IMG/VR virus record: IMGVR_UViG_3300032296_000979
Location: 1-27,175 of that record
Source of the DNA: a virus
DNA: 27,175 nt
Direction: 5' to 3' (one strand)
Position 1 is the stretch's first letter. Each line of letters starts with the position of its first letter. The notes beneath the pieces were generated by a model. It was not told the origin of the DNA and made no database searches. It saw only the letters and a list, made by a program, of their open reading frames with translations. Below, piece by piece: positions 5,707 to 12,450 of this stretch. A program made the translations under genes and the position numbers.

Positions 5707-6048
5707 TTATTTAATAAAACGAAGCTCACGCAGCATCTGCTCCGCTTTTGCAATGTACTGCTCAGACCCTGAGTGATGCTTTTGTGAGCAGCCTACGCCT
5801 GCTACGCCACTGGTAGTCTGGTACTCCCAAAAAGTTCGCAGACGCTCAAGGCTTGAATCTAAGTGGCTGTTGACCACTTCGTTCTCATTCATGTCAAGCA
5901 GCGCCTGCACATACGCGCAGATTGCCGCCAAGCACGTCACGTCTTTGCCGCGCAACACCATCACAGGCTCGTTTGCGTCGATAAAGTATTCCCCCCCCCG
6001 GTGGTAAAGCCGATCAGTGTCGCCAAATTTGTATTTAGGGTCGTTCAT
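5707..6048 (-). CDS. 113-residue unknown protein between polymerase and primase genes
   Basis: The start ATG at 6048 overlaps the polymerase stop (ATGA type), so the gene is translationally coupled to it. It begins MNDPKYKFGDTDRLYHRGGE. A likely alpha/beta region (EPVMVLRGKDVTCLAAICAY) is followed by a helical half (SSLERLRTFWEYQ...). No catalytic motif is recognised. It contains a run of nine C on the plus strand (G on the coding strand, 5991-5999) near the N-terminus, a possible slippage site. Base composition is a little more AT-rich than its neighbours. A replication accessory role is suggested only by its position. Confidence 0.75.
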   Translation of the reverse strand: MNDPKYKFGDTDRLYHRGGEYFIDANEPVMVLRGKDVTCLAAICAYVQALLDMNENEVVNSHLDSSLERLRTFWEYQTTSGVAGVGCSQKHHSGSEQYIAKAEQMLRELRFIK

Positions 6049-7958
6049 TTTCCATACCTCGTCATTGTTTTGACCTCAGCGGCTAAAGGCAGACCCTCAG
6101 CCCATGCGGGCGGGGTGCTCATGATACGCTCAAGGTCGATAGGTTGATCGGTCTCGATCACGATTTCATCATGCACATGCAGCACCACGTCGTCAAGCTG
6201 GCGCAAGGCGTGGCGTAGGATGTCATTGGCTGCGGCTTGGGTGATGTTCTCACACGCCAAACCTTTCCAAAGGCGGGCGCGAGGCCATTCAGTCGCGTCG
6301 GCTGCGGGCTTCCAAGATGCTTTGGCGTAAGTCACCCCGCCGCTTTCCAGCCGAGCGTAGGGGTAGCATAGCACGCGTCCAGAGGGCAGCGCATACCACA
6401 GGTGCTGACCGTCGTAGAGGTACGCCACACGGCCTGCGCTGAACTCATGGCCGGGGTTACGCATCGCACGGGTGTACGCCTCCTCTAGGTCTTGCCAGAA
6501 CGGCACGGCCCACGGGTTAGCGCGGCGCCAAGCGTCAACGATCCTGCGGGCCTGCGCCTCCTCGAAATGCACGCCGTAGGCCCGGCCCATCGCAGCAAAG
6601 GCGCCCACACCGCCGGCAAAGCCTAGGGCGAGCTCTTGCACCTTGCCTACCTGTCTCTGCTCGCCTGTCACCTCCTCATAGGCTACGCTGTAGGTCGCAG
6701 CGGCGTTGACTTTGTAGGGGTCGAGCTTCTTGCGAAACACGTCCAGCTTGGCCTCACCTGCGGCGCTTGCAGCCAGCCACGGGTTGACACGGCCCTCGAT
6801 GGCCGACCAATCAGCGACGACGAAGTGCTTGCCCTTAGCCGGTATCAGTGCGGGCCGGAGCATTCCCCGTAGTACATCTGTGACTCGTTTTCCGTAGGCA
6901 GGGACAATGTTATGTCCTCGGACCATAGCCTGTCGTACTGCATCAGGTTCCGCAGCGCACTTGCGAGTGAAGTTATGCACTTGGAGGCCATAGCTCGATG
7001 CACGACCAGTGGCGGCACCCCCAGCGAACACAAAAGCGCCACGGACTCGGCAATCCTCGTCGTCTGCCAGGTCTGCCATGCGGCTGAACTTCGCAACCGA
7101 ACTCGCCCATAGGTCGTCGGCGCACTGTATAACCTCGGCAACAGCGGGCGGTATCTCATCGGGGTTCTCCATGGCGAGCAGGTTCGCTCGCACAGTCTTG
7201 TCAATCGAATACTTGTCCTTGACGAGCATCAGCTTCTTGGCCTGCTCACCGACACGCGCTAGCACCCACTCGCGCATCTTGGGTGAGCGTACGCTGGTGA
7301 TCTCGCCATCGGTCAGTTCTGCCACGCGTTCCTCGATCTCGACTAGCTCGTCGTGAGCGTAGCGCATCGCAGCCTTGGCTAGCGGCACGTCCACCAGCAC
7401 GCCCCGGTCGTTGATGCGCTCGTTGACGTGGTAGTCGGCAAGCTCTTCAGCGCTCAGGGGCCGCATGGCCTTGCTGATCTCGCGCATGGCCCGCACGTCC
7501 TGCTCGCAGTAAGCGATCATCTCGGCCATCAGCGCAGCGTCCTCGCGGAACTTGCCATCGGCCTGCGGGATCGACAGCAGCCGAATAAGCTGCGCGCCTC
7601 GGTGATCCTTCTTCATGCTGACGCTGGCAAAGCGCCCCACGTCCTCCAGCCCACCAGGCGCGCAGTTGGCTCTGGCCTGCGTGGCGGTGCAGTAGAACTG
7701 CTCTAAGGCGAAGTTCTGTTGCAGCACATACCAAAAAATTAAGCGCTCAAACGCCGCGTTGTGGGCGTAGATCGGGCCGGTGTGCCCGGCCACCTCTGGC
7801 GGGAAGGGCTGGTCAGGCGTCCAGGTGACGACCTCACCGTCGTCGAAGGCGTAGGACATACACAGCACTTCGGTGCTTATGTCCTGCGCGTAGTTGTAAA
7901 CGCCTTTGCTGCCGAGGTCTACTCGGCTGCGCGTCTCGAAGTCGATCCAAAGGATCAT
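6045..7958 (-). CDS. Family A DNA polymerase with 3'-5' exonuclease
   Basis: This 637-residue replicative polymerase copies the phage DNA. The N-terminal DEDDy exonuclease is complete: Exo I DFET (D6, E8), Exo II HNAAFE (N67) and Exo III YCEQD (D154). The polymerase domain has motif A VVADWSAIEGR (380-390, catalytic D383), motif B RQVGKVQELALGFAGG (435-450) and motif C HVHDE (594-598, catalytic D597). All key residues are present, so both activities should work. There is no 5'-3' exonuclease domain, typical of phage enzymes. The length fits the phage group that pairs this polymerase with DUF2800 nuclease, VRR-NUC and SNF2 genes. The ATG is near the known N-terminus of such proteins although its ribosome site is poor. 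It overlaps the downstream gene by 4 bases. Confidence 0.97.
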   Translation of the reverse strand: MILWIDFETRSRVDLGSKGVYNYAQDISTEVLCMSYAFDDGEVVTWTPDQPFPPEVAGHTGPIYAHNAAFERLIFWYVLQQNFALEQFYCTATQARANCAPGGLEDVGRFASVSMKKDHRGAQLIRLLSIPQADGKFREDAALMAEMIAYCEQDVRAMREISKAMRPLSAEELADYHVNERINDRGVLVDVPLAKAAMRYAHDELVEIEERVAELTDGEITSVRSPKMREWVLARVGEQAKKLMLVKDKYSIDKTVRANLLAMENPDEIPPAVAEVIQCADDLWASSVAKFSRMADLADDEDCRVRGAFVFAGGAATGRASSYGLQVHNFTRKCAAEPDAVRQAMVRGHNIVPAYGKRVTDVLRGMLRPALIPAKGKHFVVADWSAIEGRVNPWLAASAAGEAKLDVFRKKLDPYKVNAAATYSVAYEEVTGEQRQVGKVQELALGFAGGVGAFAAMGRAYGVHFEEAQARRIVDAWRRANPWAVPFWQDLEEAYTRAMRNPGHEFSAGRVAYLYDGQHLWYALPSGRVLCYPYARLESGGVTYAKASWKPAADATEWPRARLWKGLACENITQAAANDILRHALRQLDDVVLHVHDEIVIETDQPIDLERIMSTPPAWAEGLPLAAEVKTMTRYGK

Positions 7959-7993
7959 AAAAAGGCGGGGGCTACGATTTGGGTTTTAACTTG

Positions 7994-8022
7994 CCGCAGC
8001 GGAAAACCAGAAAACGCTGCGG
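7994..8022 (-). other. Stem-loop between the SSB-position gene and DNA polymerase
   Basis: A perfect 8-bp stem (CCGCAGCG with CGCTGCGG) encloses an A/G-rich 13-base loop in the 107-bp gap between the polymerase start (7958) and the upstream stop (8066). No T-run follows in the leftward direction, so it is more likely an RNA processing or stability element than a terminator. Confidence 0.45.
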
Positions 8023-8065
8023 ATCACCATCCTCGACTGCTGGCTTAACAGCCCCCTATTCTCAA

Positions 8066-8701
8066 TCAGGCCGCACGACGACGACGGCCAGCAGCAGGCG
8101 CTGCCTCAGCTTCAGGCGCGGCCTCAGCCTCGCCGTCCATGCTGACCCACTCCACCACTTCGAACACGGGCGTATAGATACGGCCGTAGCTCTTGTGGGT
8201 GTAGTGGTCCTTGCCCAGCTTAACGACGGGCACGGGCTTGGACTGGTCCTTCTCCACTTGCGTGGCGATCTCCACAGCCAGGGCCTGCACGGCCTTGCGG
8301 CCACCGACCGAGGTCGTGGTGAACCGCGCTTCCATGCCGGCGTCTTCGCCGCTGATGCACTTCAGAGACAGACCCGTCTGCGGCTCCCAGCCCTTCTTAG
8401 CACCGGGAGGCGCGGCTTCCAACTCAGGCAGAGGCTCGGTGACAGACACCAGCTTCTCGGCCAACACCTCACCGTCACCCCAAGCGATGAAGCCGTGGAC
8501 GAACGAGAAGGGGTTGACCGCCCAAGTTGCATCCGACTCAGCCTCGGTCTGGTCAGCGCCAAAGACCCAGTGCCCGGTCCGGTCCATCTTGATGATGGAC
8601 GTAGACACGGCACTGACGTCAGTGGCGATGCTGCGAAGCGCGGTGGACAGGGAAGTGACAGACGGCAGGTTAGCGCCGGAGAACTTTACGAGATTTGACA
8701 T
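8066..8701 (-). CDS. Phage replication-operon protein, possible ssDNA-binding or recombination factor
   Basis: The start at 8701 (MSNLVKFSGANLPSV) follows GGAG at 8707-8710 with a 5-base spacing; the longer open frame upstream lacks a good site. The 211-residue protein has WAVNPFSFVHGFIAWGDGEV (about 62-81) and a strand-rich core ending GRIYTPVFEVVEWVSMDGE. It then has an Ala/Glu/Pro linker and a short basic tail (AAGRRRRAA). I recall this as a conserved but unnamed phage family. Related phages carry a DUF2815-type ssDNA-binding protein between the DUF2800 nuclease and the polymerase, and this gene sits in that slot. The sequence itself does not clearly match DUF2815, so the role is positional inference. 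Confidence 0.8.
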   Translation of the reverse strand: MSNLVKFSGANLPSVTSLSTALRSIATDVSAVSTSIIKMDRTGHWVFGADQTEAESDATWAVNPFSFVHGFIAWGDGEVLAEKLVSVTEPLPELEAAPPGAKKGWEPQTGLSLKCISGEDAGMEARFTTTSVGGRKAVQALAVEIATQVEKDQSKPVPVVKLGKDHYTHKSYGRIYTPVFEVVEWVSMDGEAEAAPEAEAAPAAGRRRRAA

Positions 8702-8711
8702 GTGAACTCCA

Positions 8712-9827
8712 TTACAGTTTAGAAAGGGCCTTTGATAGCCCGATGAACGACTGCACCGCTGGCCGGGGGTCATCCACCGGGGCGAGCGTCGTACCTGACG
8801 ACTCGGACTTGATCAAGTCCTCGGGCAGTTCGCTAAAGCGCTTTTTGAGCGCCTTCTCGGCCTGCGCCGGGGACATGATCGAAGTCTCGACGACGACAGA
8901 TTCTTTGAGGCCCAACGAAAGCAGCGCTTGCTTCGCGCTCTCCTCGCTGGTCCACTTTCGCCGCGCTTGCTTCTGGACTATCTTGAAGCCAGGCACTGTT
9001 GCACCTTTCTCAAGAAGCCCAAAAGCAAGCGCACGCAAATCTTTAATCCATTCCTCAAGGAGGTCGGCAGTATGCAGATGCTTTGCCAGTGTGTCAACAT
9101 CCATCTGCACAATCTGCTGCTTGATCGCGCGGTCCACTGCGCCGGTCATCTGCGGGCAGATCGGCTTGGCCGCGCACCAGCGGCAGTGGTCGCCCTGCGC
9201 CAGCGGCGCGTCGTCACGCAGCGCAGTCTTGACCGCAGCCACTAACTCATGCTCGAACTGCTTGATGCGGCCCACGGTCGTCACCCAGCGCCGCACGACG
9301 GGCGGCTGCACGATGATGCACTCGATCTCATCAGCGCCGTCGAACGCCCACTTGAGCTCATCAGTACGCATGGCCGCTGCTGCGTAGAACATTAGTTGCG
9401 CGTTCTCTACAGCATCAACGACAACACCGTCGCCAAACTTCCAATCAAGGACCACAGCACGGTCGCCAATACGCCCAACAAGATCAGTAGAGCCAAACAC
9501 TCCAGGCAGAAGATCGCCGAAACCAACGCGTGTCTCCACCTCGTATACCAGGTTACCGTTGGGATCGATCTCGTCGAGCGCGTCCAGGGCAGGCGTAATC
9601 TTCTCATCGTATAGCTCCTGTGTCAGTAGTTGATCTTTGTACTTAAACTGGCCGATGACGACGCCCTGATCGAGCAAGATGCGGCTGATGACGTCATGCA
9701 GCATGGTGCCGCGATCAGCGTGGACGCTGGACGGCTGCGGTGGCATCTTCTGCACCAGCTTCACAGAGCCAGGGCAAGAGATGACGCGCTTGGCGGTGCT
9801 ACCGCCGACGATTGATGAGTGTTGCAC
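8712..9827 (-). CDS. Cas4-like PD-(D/E)XK nuclease (DUF2800 family) with Cys cluster
   Basis: This is probably a DNA exonuclease with an iron-sulfur cluster, acting in recombination or end processing. Numbering from the GTG start at 9827: C18 (ISCPGSV), H44 (GTMLH), D115 (GSTDLVGR), D128 and K130 in LDWKFGDG (the D-x-K core), Q144 (AQLMFY), then C215, C218 and C224 in CRWCAAKPIC. C18 plus the three late cysteines is the 4Fe-4S pattern of Cas4/AddB-type nucleases. I prefer GTG 9827 because AGGAG lies 6 bases upstream. The ATG at 9860 lies inside the predicted -10 element. First gene of the leftward replication operon. About 371 residues, normal for the family. Confidence 0.88.
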   Translation of the reverse strand: MQHSSIVGGSTAKRVISCPGSVKLVQKMPPQPSSVHADRGTMLHDVISRILLDQGVVIGQFKYKDQLLTQELYDEKITPALDALDEIDPNGNLVYEVETRVGFGDLLPGVFGSTDLVGRIGDRAVVLDWKFGDGVVVDAVENAQLMFYAAAAMRTDELKWAFDGADEIECIIVQPPVVRRWVTTVGRIKQFEHELVAAVKTALRDDAPLAQGDHCRWCAAKPICPQMTGAVDRAIKQQIVQMDVDTLAKHLHTADLLEEWIKDLRALAFGLLEKGATVPGFKIVQKQARRKWTSEESAKQALLSLGLKESVVVETSIMSPAQAEKALKKRFSELPEDLIKSESSGTTLAPVDDPRPAVQSFIGLSKALSKL

Positions 9828-9855
9828 TGGACTCTCCTGTAGTTGTTGAGCCGTC

Positions 9856-9864
9856 ATCATAGCA
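9856..9864 (-). promoter_or_regulatory. Leftward promoter for the replication operon (extended -10)
   Basis: The minus strand reads TGCTATGAT, a near-consensus extended -10. A weak -35 (TTGTGC) lies about 18 bp upstream. Transcription would begin at about 9849, leaving a short leader before the AGGAG site and the GTG at 9827. Confidence 0.55.
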
Positions 9865-9877
9865 CGAAAAAAAGTAG

Positions 9878-9906
9878 TTGCACAAAAGTTTTTGACTCGT
9901 TATGAT
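9878..9906 (+). promoter_or_regulatory. Rightward promoter for the 9937-14415 operon
   Basis: TTGCAC (9878-9883) and TATGAT (9901-9906) are separated by 17 bp. The first gene starts at 9937 behind CTGGAG (9925-9930). With the leftward element it forms a compact divergent promoter whose -10 boxes share the TATGAT sequence. Confidence 0.55.
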
Positions 9907-9936
9907 GGCGGCTCGATCAATCAACTGGAGTCCACT

Positions 9937-10107
9937 ATGGAGTCAATTCGAATCAGCATCAACCGCCACAACGCTTTGCTTGTAGACGTGCACGAGGACA
10001 ACGGCGCTTGGCTGCACATGTACGTCGAAAACGGCAGCATGTACGTCACGCTTACCAATGAGCAGGCGCAAGAACTGATTGCTGCACTGCAACAGGTGAT
10101 CGCATGA
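9937..10107 (+). CDS. 56-residue unknown protein, first gene of the rightward operon
   Basis: ATG 9937 follows CTGGAG with a 6-base spacing; the longer frame from 9892 starts inside the promoter and is rejected. The sequence MESIRISINRHNALLVDVHE continues with two more strands (AWLHMYVENGSMYVTL) and a helix (NEQAQELIAALQQVIA), a beta-hairpin plus helix fold. It overlaps the next start by 4 bases. I recall similar small beta-rich phage proteins but no function. Confidence 0.75.
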   Translation: MESIRISINRHNALLVDVHEDNGAWLHMYVENGSMYVTLTNEQAQELIAALQQVIA

Positions 10108-10214
10108 CCTGGCCGTTCCCGCCGTTCCCCAACCCGCTGGACAAACCCGGCCAGCCGCCAGCACCGGGCAAGTTCAACCCTGCTGAGGACGACTATGAAC
10201 CAGCCCCTTATTGA
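10104..10214 (+). CDS. 36-residue proline-rich peptide
   Basis: It is coupled by an ATGA overlap to the previous gene and begins MTWPFPPFPNPLDKPGQPPA, then an acidic tail ending EPAPY. Eleven prolines in 36 residues predict an extended, unstructured peptide. Its 3' end overlaps the next gene by 20 bases. Small MTWPFPP-type peptides are known to me from other proteobacterial phages, without function. Confidence 0.5.
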   Translation: MTWPFPPFPNPLDKPGQPPAPGKFNPAEDDYEPAPY

Positions 10215-10404
10215 CAAAGGCATCCCATTTCCAAGCAAATATCCGTTTGCAACTATGCAAGTGGGCGATAGCTTTTTGGTCCCCTTAGGAACCAGCCGTT
10301 TTGCAGTTGGCCAATCCGCAAAACGCTATGGCGAAAAGCACGGCATGAAGTTCACCGTGCGTCAGGTGGCTGATAAGACTTTTCGCTGCTGGAGGATTGA
10401 ATGA
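10195..10404 (+). CDS. Small unknown phage protein (DUF7303-like)
   Basis: This 69-residue protein has the core YPFATMQVGDSFLVP, a helix with AKRYGEKHGMKFTVR, and ends FRCWRIE. This arrangement (a strand with VGDSF, a helix, then FTVR and a terminal WRIE strand) matches a small phage family I remember as DUF7303, of unknown function. It looks like a miniature DNA-binding-like alpha/beta fold. TGAGGA lies just before the ATG. The next gene overlaps by 4 bases. Confidence 0.8.
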   Translation: MNQPLIDKGIPFPSKYPFATMQVGDSFLVPLGTSRFAVGQSAKRYGEKHGMKFTVRQVADKTFRCWRIE

Positions 10405-10637
10405 CTGACCAACAGATGCTGGCGGTCTTGATCAACATGTATCAGGCGCAGATCGCCGTGGCGCAGGCCATGATGTATGCGATAAGCAAGTTCAACTATC
10501 GTGATGACGAGTGGGCTTGGTACGCCCTGTTTTCATGGTGCAGGTACAAGGACATTAGGGACGCCCATTGGGCCAAGTTCAAACACTACTACCCTGACGC
10601 GATGGCACTGAAGGAGGGCGTGAGCTATGACTATTGA
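10401..10637 (+). CDS. 78-residue unknown helical protein
   Basis: It starts in an ATGA overlap with the preceding gene. The sequence MTDQQMLAVLINMYQAQIAV is a hydrophobic helix rich in Met, Ala and Gln. An aromatic, acidic half follows (YRDDEWAWYALFSWCRYKD, HWAKFKHYYPDA). The aromatic richness is unusual. No membrane prediction is clear, since Gln interrupts the hydrophobic helix. Family unknown. Confidence 0.7.
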   Translation: MTDQQMLAVLINMYQAQIAVAQAMMYAISKFNYRDDEWAWYALFSWCRYKDIRDAHWAKFKHYYPDAMALKEGVSYDY

Positions 10638-11028
10638 ACCCGTGGCATGGCTGGACGAAAGCAGCGGTTTTATCTACCACAAGACCACCCACCCAGAGCG
10701 GTACACGCCGCTGTACAAGAAGCGGGAATGGGTTGGGCTGACGACCAAAATGCTGGCCGATGCGCTGGAAGAAAAGCCTGACAGTGACGGGCACTGCCGA
10801 CAAGCCGCCGCCGAACTGCGCCGCTTGGAAGAAATACTTGCGCTGAGGCATGCCGCAGGAATTAGATATGCAGCGCAAATCAATCAACTGGAAGCAGTGA
10901 ACGCGCAACTGCTGGAGGCGTTGCGTGACACGGTAAACACGCTGACGGACGGCCCAGATGAGTCAGACATTGCTCGCGTTTTCAGCGTAGCCCGTGCCGC
11001 AATCGCTGCGGCAAAGGGGGAAGCATGA
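10627..11028 (+). CDS. 133-residue phage protein with coiled coil
   Basis: It overlaps the previous gene by 11 bases and has a GGAGGGCG ribosome site at about 10613-10620. The N-terminus (MTIEPVAWLDESSGFIYHKT, then PLYKKREWVGLT) matches a segment repeated across many phage proteins of unknown function that start with EPVAW. Residues 45-100 form a long helix with heptad-like leucines (ELRRLEEILALRHAAG, INQLEAVNAQLLEALRD), a coiled coil. The C-terminus is an Ala-rich helix. A structural or adaptor role is possible. Confidence 0.8.
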   Translation: MTIEPVAWLDESSGFIYHKTTHPERYTPLYKKREWVGLTTKMLADALEEKPDSDGHCRQAAAELRRLEEILALRHAAGIRYAAQINQLEAVNAQLLEALRDTVNTLTDGPDESDIARVFSVARAAIAAAKGEA

Positions 11029-11147
11029 AGCAAACTGAATACACGATTGAATTTGACACCAGCGGCGCATCTTCAGTGCTTGGCAGGTTGCTGCGTTTGC
11101 TTTGGTTCCCTATTGCATGGGTGCTGACGGGAAAGGCAAGGCTATGA
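11025..11147 (+). CDS. 40-residue peptide with hydrophobic C-terminal helix
   Basis: It is coupled at both ends by ATGA-type overlaps. It begins [20 protein letters not shown], followed by a helix [20 protein letters not shown]. The second half is hydrophobic with spaced arginines, so an amphipathic membrane-associated helix is likely. Function unknown. Coding is supported by tight coupling. Confidence 0.55.
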   Translation: MKQTEYTIEFDTSGASSVLGRLLRLLWFPIAWVLTGKARL

Positions 11148-11446
11148 ACCGCGACGACATCACTCGCATAGCGCGAAAGGCTGGTTTTGTGGGCTTTGAT
11201 GGAGACAATGGGTCACTGCGACGCTTCGCTGCCCTTGTCGCCGCAGCCGAGCGCGAGGCGTGTGCAGCAATCGCAAGGCAATGGGATGTTAGCCACGCAA
11301 CATCAAATTACGGTGGTTGCATTGCAAATCTCATCGAAGCAAGGGGGCAAGACCCTATGCCGCTGTTCGGTGACTGGCCTCAGTTCGCCTGCCCACCATG
11401 CAACCAACGCTGTGAGCAGGGCCGGCTGTGCCCAGCAAGAAAATGA
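11144..11446 (+). CDS. 100-residue unknown protein with C-terminal cysteines
   Basis: The ATG at 11144 overlaps the previous stop; a further upstream TTG in frame is unlikely. [20 protein letters not shown] and the segment [20 protein letters not shown] match a very common small phage protein type (IxRxAREAGF...[17 protein letters not shown]) whose function is unknown. The C-terminus carries [18 protein letters not shown], with five closely spaced cysteines, perhaps a small zinc site. It is followed by an ATGA overlap with the nuclease gene. Confidence 0.8.
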   Translation: MNRDDITRIARKAGFVGFDGDNGSLRRFAALVAAAEREACAAIARQWDVSHATSNYGGCIANLIEARGQDPMPLFGDWPQFACPPCNQRCEQGRLCPARK

Positions 11447-11721
11447 GAGAGTCAACTATCGAGAAGCACTTCGTCGCCAAGGTCAAGGCCCTTGGCGGCG
11501 TGGCGTACAAGTTCACCAGCCCCGCGCACCGAGGCGTGGCCGACCGCGTCGTCTGCCTGCCCGACGGCAGCACATGGTTCGTCGAGTTGAAGGCGCCAGG
11601 TGGTCGGCTGTCTGAGCTACAGAAGATCTTCCAGTCTGACATGGCGCGACTGCGCCAGAACTACGCCTGTCTATGGTCAAAGGAGCACGTTGATGAGTGG
11701 CTTAAAAGCGTTGCCGGCTAA
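11443..11721 (+). CDS. VRR-NUC domain nuclease
   Basis: This 92-residue nuclease of the PD-(D/E)XK superfamily is the standalone phage type that acts on branched or single-strand-containing DNA. I choose ATG 11443 ([19 protein letters not shown]) because it overlaps the previous stop and matches the usual family N-terminus; a GTG at 11428 would add five residues. Catalytic pattern: an N-terminal Glu in the first helix, GVADRVV (active-site Asp), then [10 protein letters not shown] (the E-x-K pair), and a later Gln. The gene lies two genes upstream of the SNF2 helicase, the usual phage pairing with family A polymerase and DUF2800. Confidence 0.93.
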   Translation: MRESTIEKHFVAKVKALGGVAYKFTSPAHRGVADRVVCLPDGSTWFVELKAPGGRLSELQKIFQSDMARLRQNYACLWSKEHVDEWLKSVAG

Positions 11722-12007
11722 GTACTTCGCCGTCGGCCCGTACCGCGCCGAGCAGGTCGGCCCGACATGGTGGGGCGTGATGAACAAGAACGGCGTCAAC
11801 TGTCTGACGTTCGCTGATAAGCCCGGCGCTGTGGTGACCGACGAGGCGCACGCCAAACAGATCGCTGACGAGTGGAACCGGACTACGGAATTCGTGTATC
11901 CGCCCGACCCGTATGCGCCGCCTGCCACCACGCCGATGACCGATGAAGAGATGGCCGCGTACATCAGCAGCCGCCGATACAACTGGGAGACAAAGAAGTG
12001 GGGATGA
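11693..12007 (+). CDS. 104-residue unknown protein
   Basis: ATG 11693 follows AAGGAG at 11679-11684, inside the end of the nuclease gene. The product begins [20 protein letters not shown] and has a beta-rich first half (FAVGPYRAEQVGPTWWGVMN, CLTFADKPGAVV) and a helix (DEAHAKQIADEWNR). A proline-rich linker (YPPDPYAPPATTP) and a tyrosine/tryptophan-rich C-terminus follow. I do not recognise a family. It overlaps the next gene as ATGA. Confidence 0.75.
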   Translation: MSGLKALPAKYFAVGPYRAEQVGPTWWGVMNKNGVNCLTFADKPGAVVTDEAHAKQIADEWNRTTEFVYPPDPYAPPATTPMTDEEMAAYISSRRYNWETKKWG

Positions 12008-12450
12008 GCATCCGTCCGATCTCACTTAAGACCGCGCAGGAATTTGTGCGCGAGCATCACCGGCACAACAAGCCGCCAGTTGGGCATAAGTTCAGCGTGG
12101 GGCTTTTTGTTGGTGATGCGCTCGTAGGTGTGGCTGTGGCGGGGCGCCCAGTAGCGCGGATGCTAGATGACGGGCTTACGTTGGAGGTAACGCGCACATG
12201 CACTAACGGCACGCGCAACGCCAACTCTATGCTGTACGGCGCTATTGTTCGCGCCGCGACGGCGCTTGGGTACGCAAAATGCGTGACTTACACGCAGCAC
12301 GACGAAACGGGCGCGTCTCTGCGCGGGGCCGGTTGGACGCCTGCGGCGCAGTTGCCGGCACGGGCTGGCTGGGATAGGCCCAGCCGCAGCCGCGAAGACA
12401 TTGGATCGGCGGGCGTTGCTCGCGTTAGATGGGAGCGCAAATGCAACTAA
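12004..12450 (+). CDS. XF1762-like, GNAT-fold protein
   Basis: This 148-residue protein is of the type annotated XF1762 family after a Xylella prophage gene. It looks like a GNAT N-acetyltransferase fold: a start motif (IRPISLKTAQEFVREHHRHN), a strand pair (FSVGLFVGDALVGVAVAGRP), a core strand (LEVTRTCTNGTRNANSMLYG) and a helix (GYAKCVTYTQHDETGASLRG). The acetyl-CoA P-loop (R/QxxGxG/A) is not obvious, so activity and substrate are unknown. ATG 12004 overlaps the previous stop and is preferred over GTG 11998. The family commonly sits beside SNF2 and VRR-NUC genes. Confidence 0.85.
   Translation: MSIRPISLKTAQEFVREHHRHNKPPVGHKFSVGLFVGDALVGVAVAGRPVARMLDDGLTLEVTRTCTNGTRNANSMLYGAIVRAATALGYAKCVTYTQHDETGASLRGAGWTPAAQLPARAGWDRPSRSREDIGSAGVARVRWERKCN

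Noticed and set aside
7979-8698. A 239-codon plus-strand frame
   Set aside because: It is a shadow of the leftward gene at 8066-8701, with no start signal or domain.
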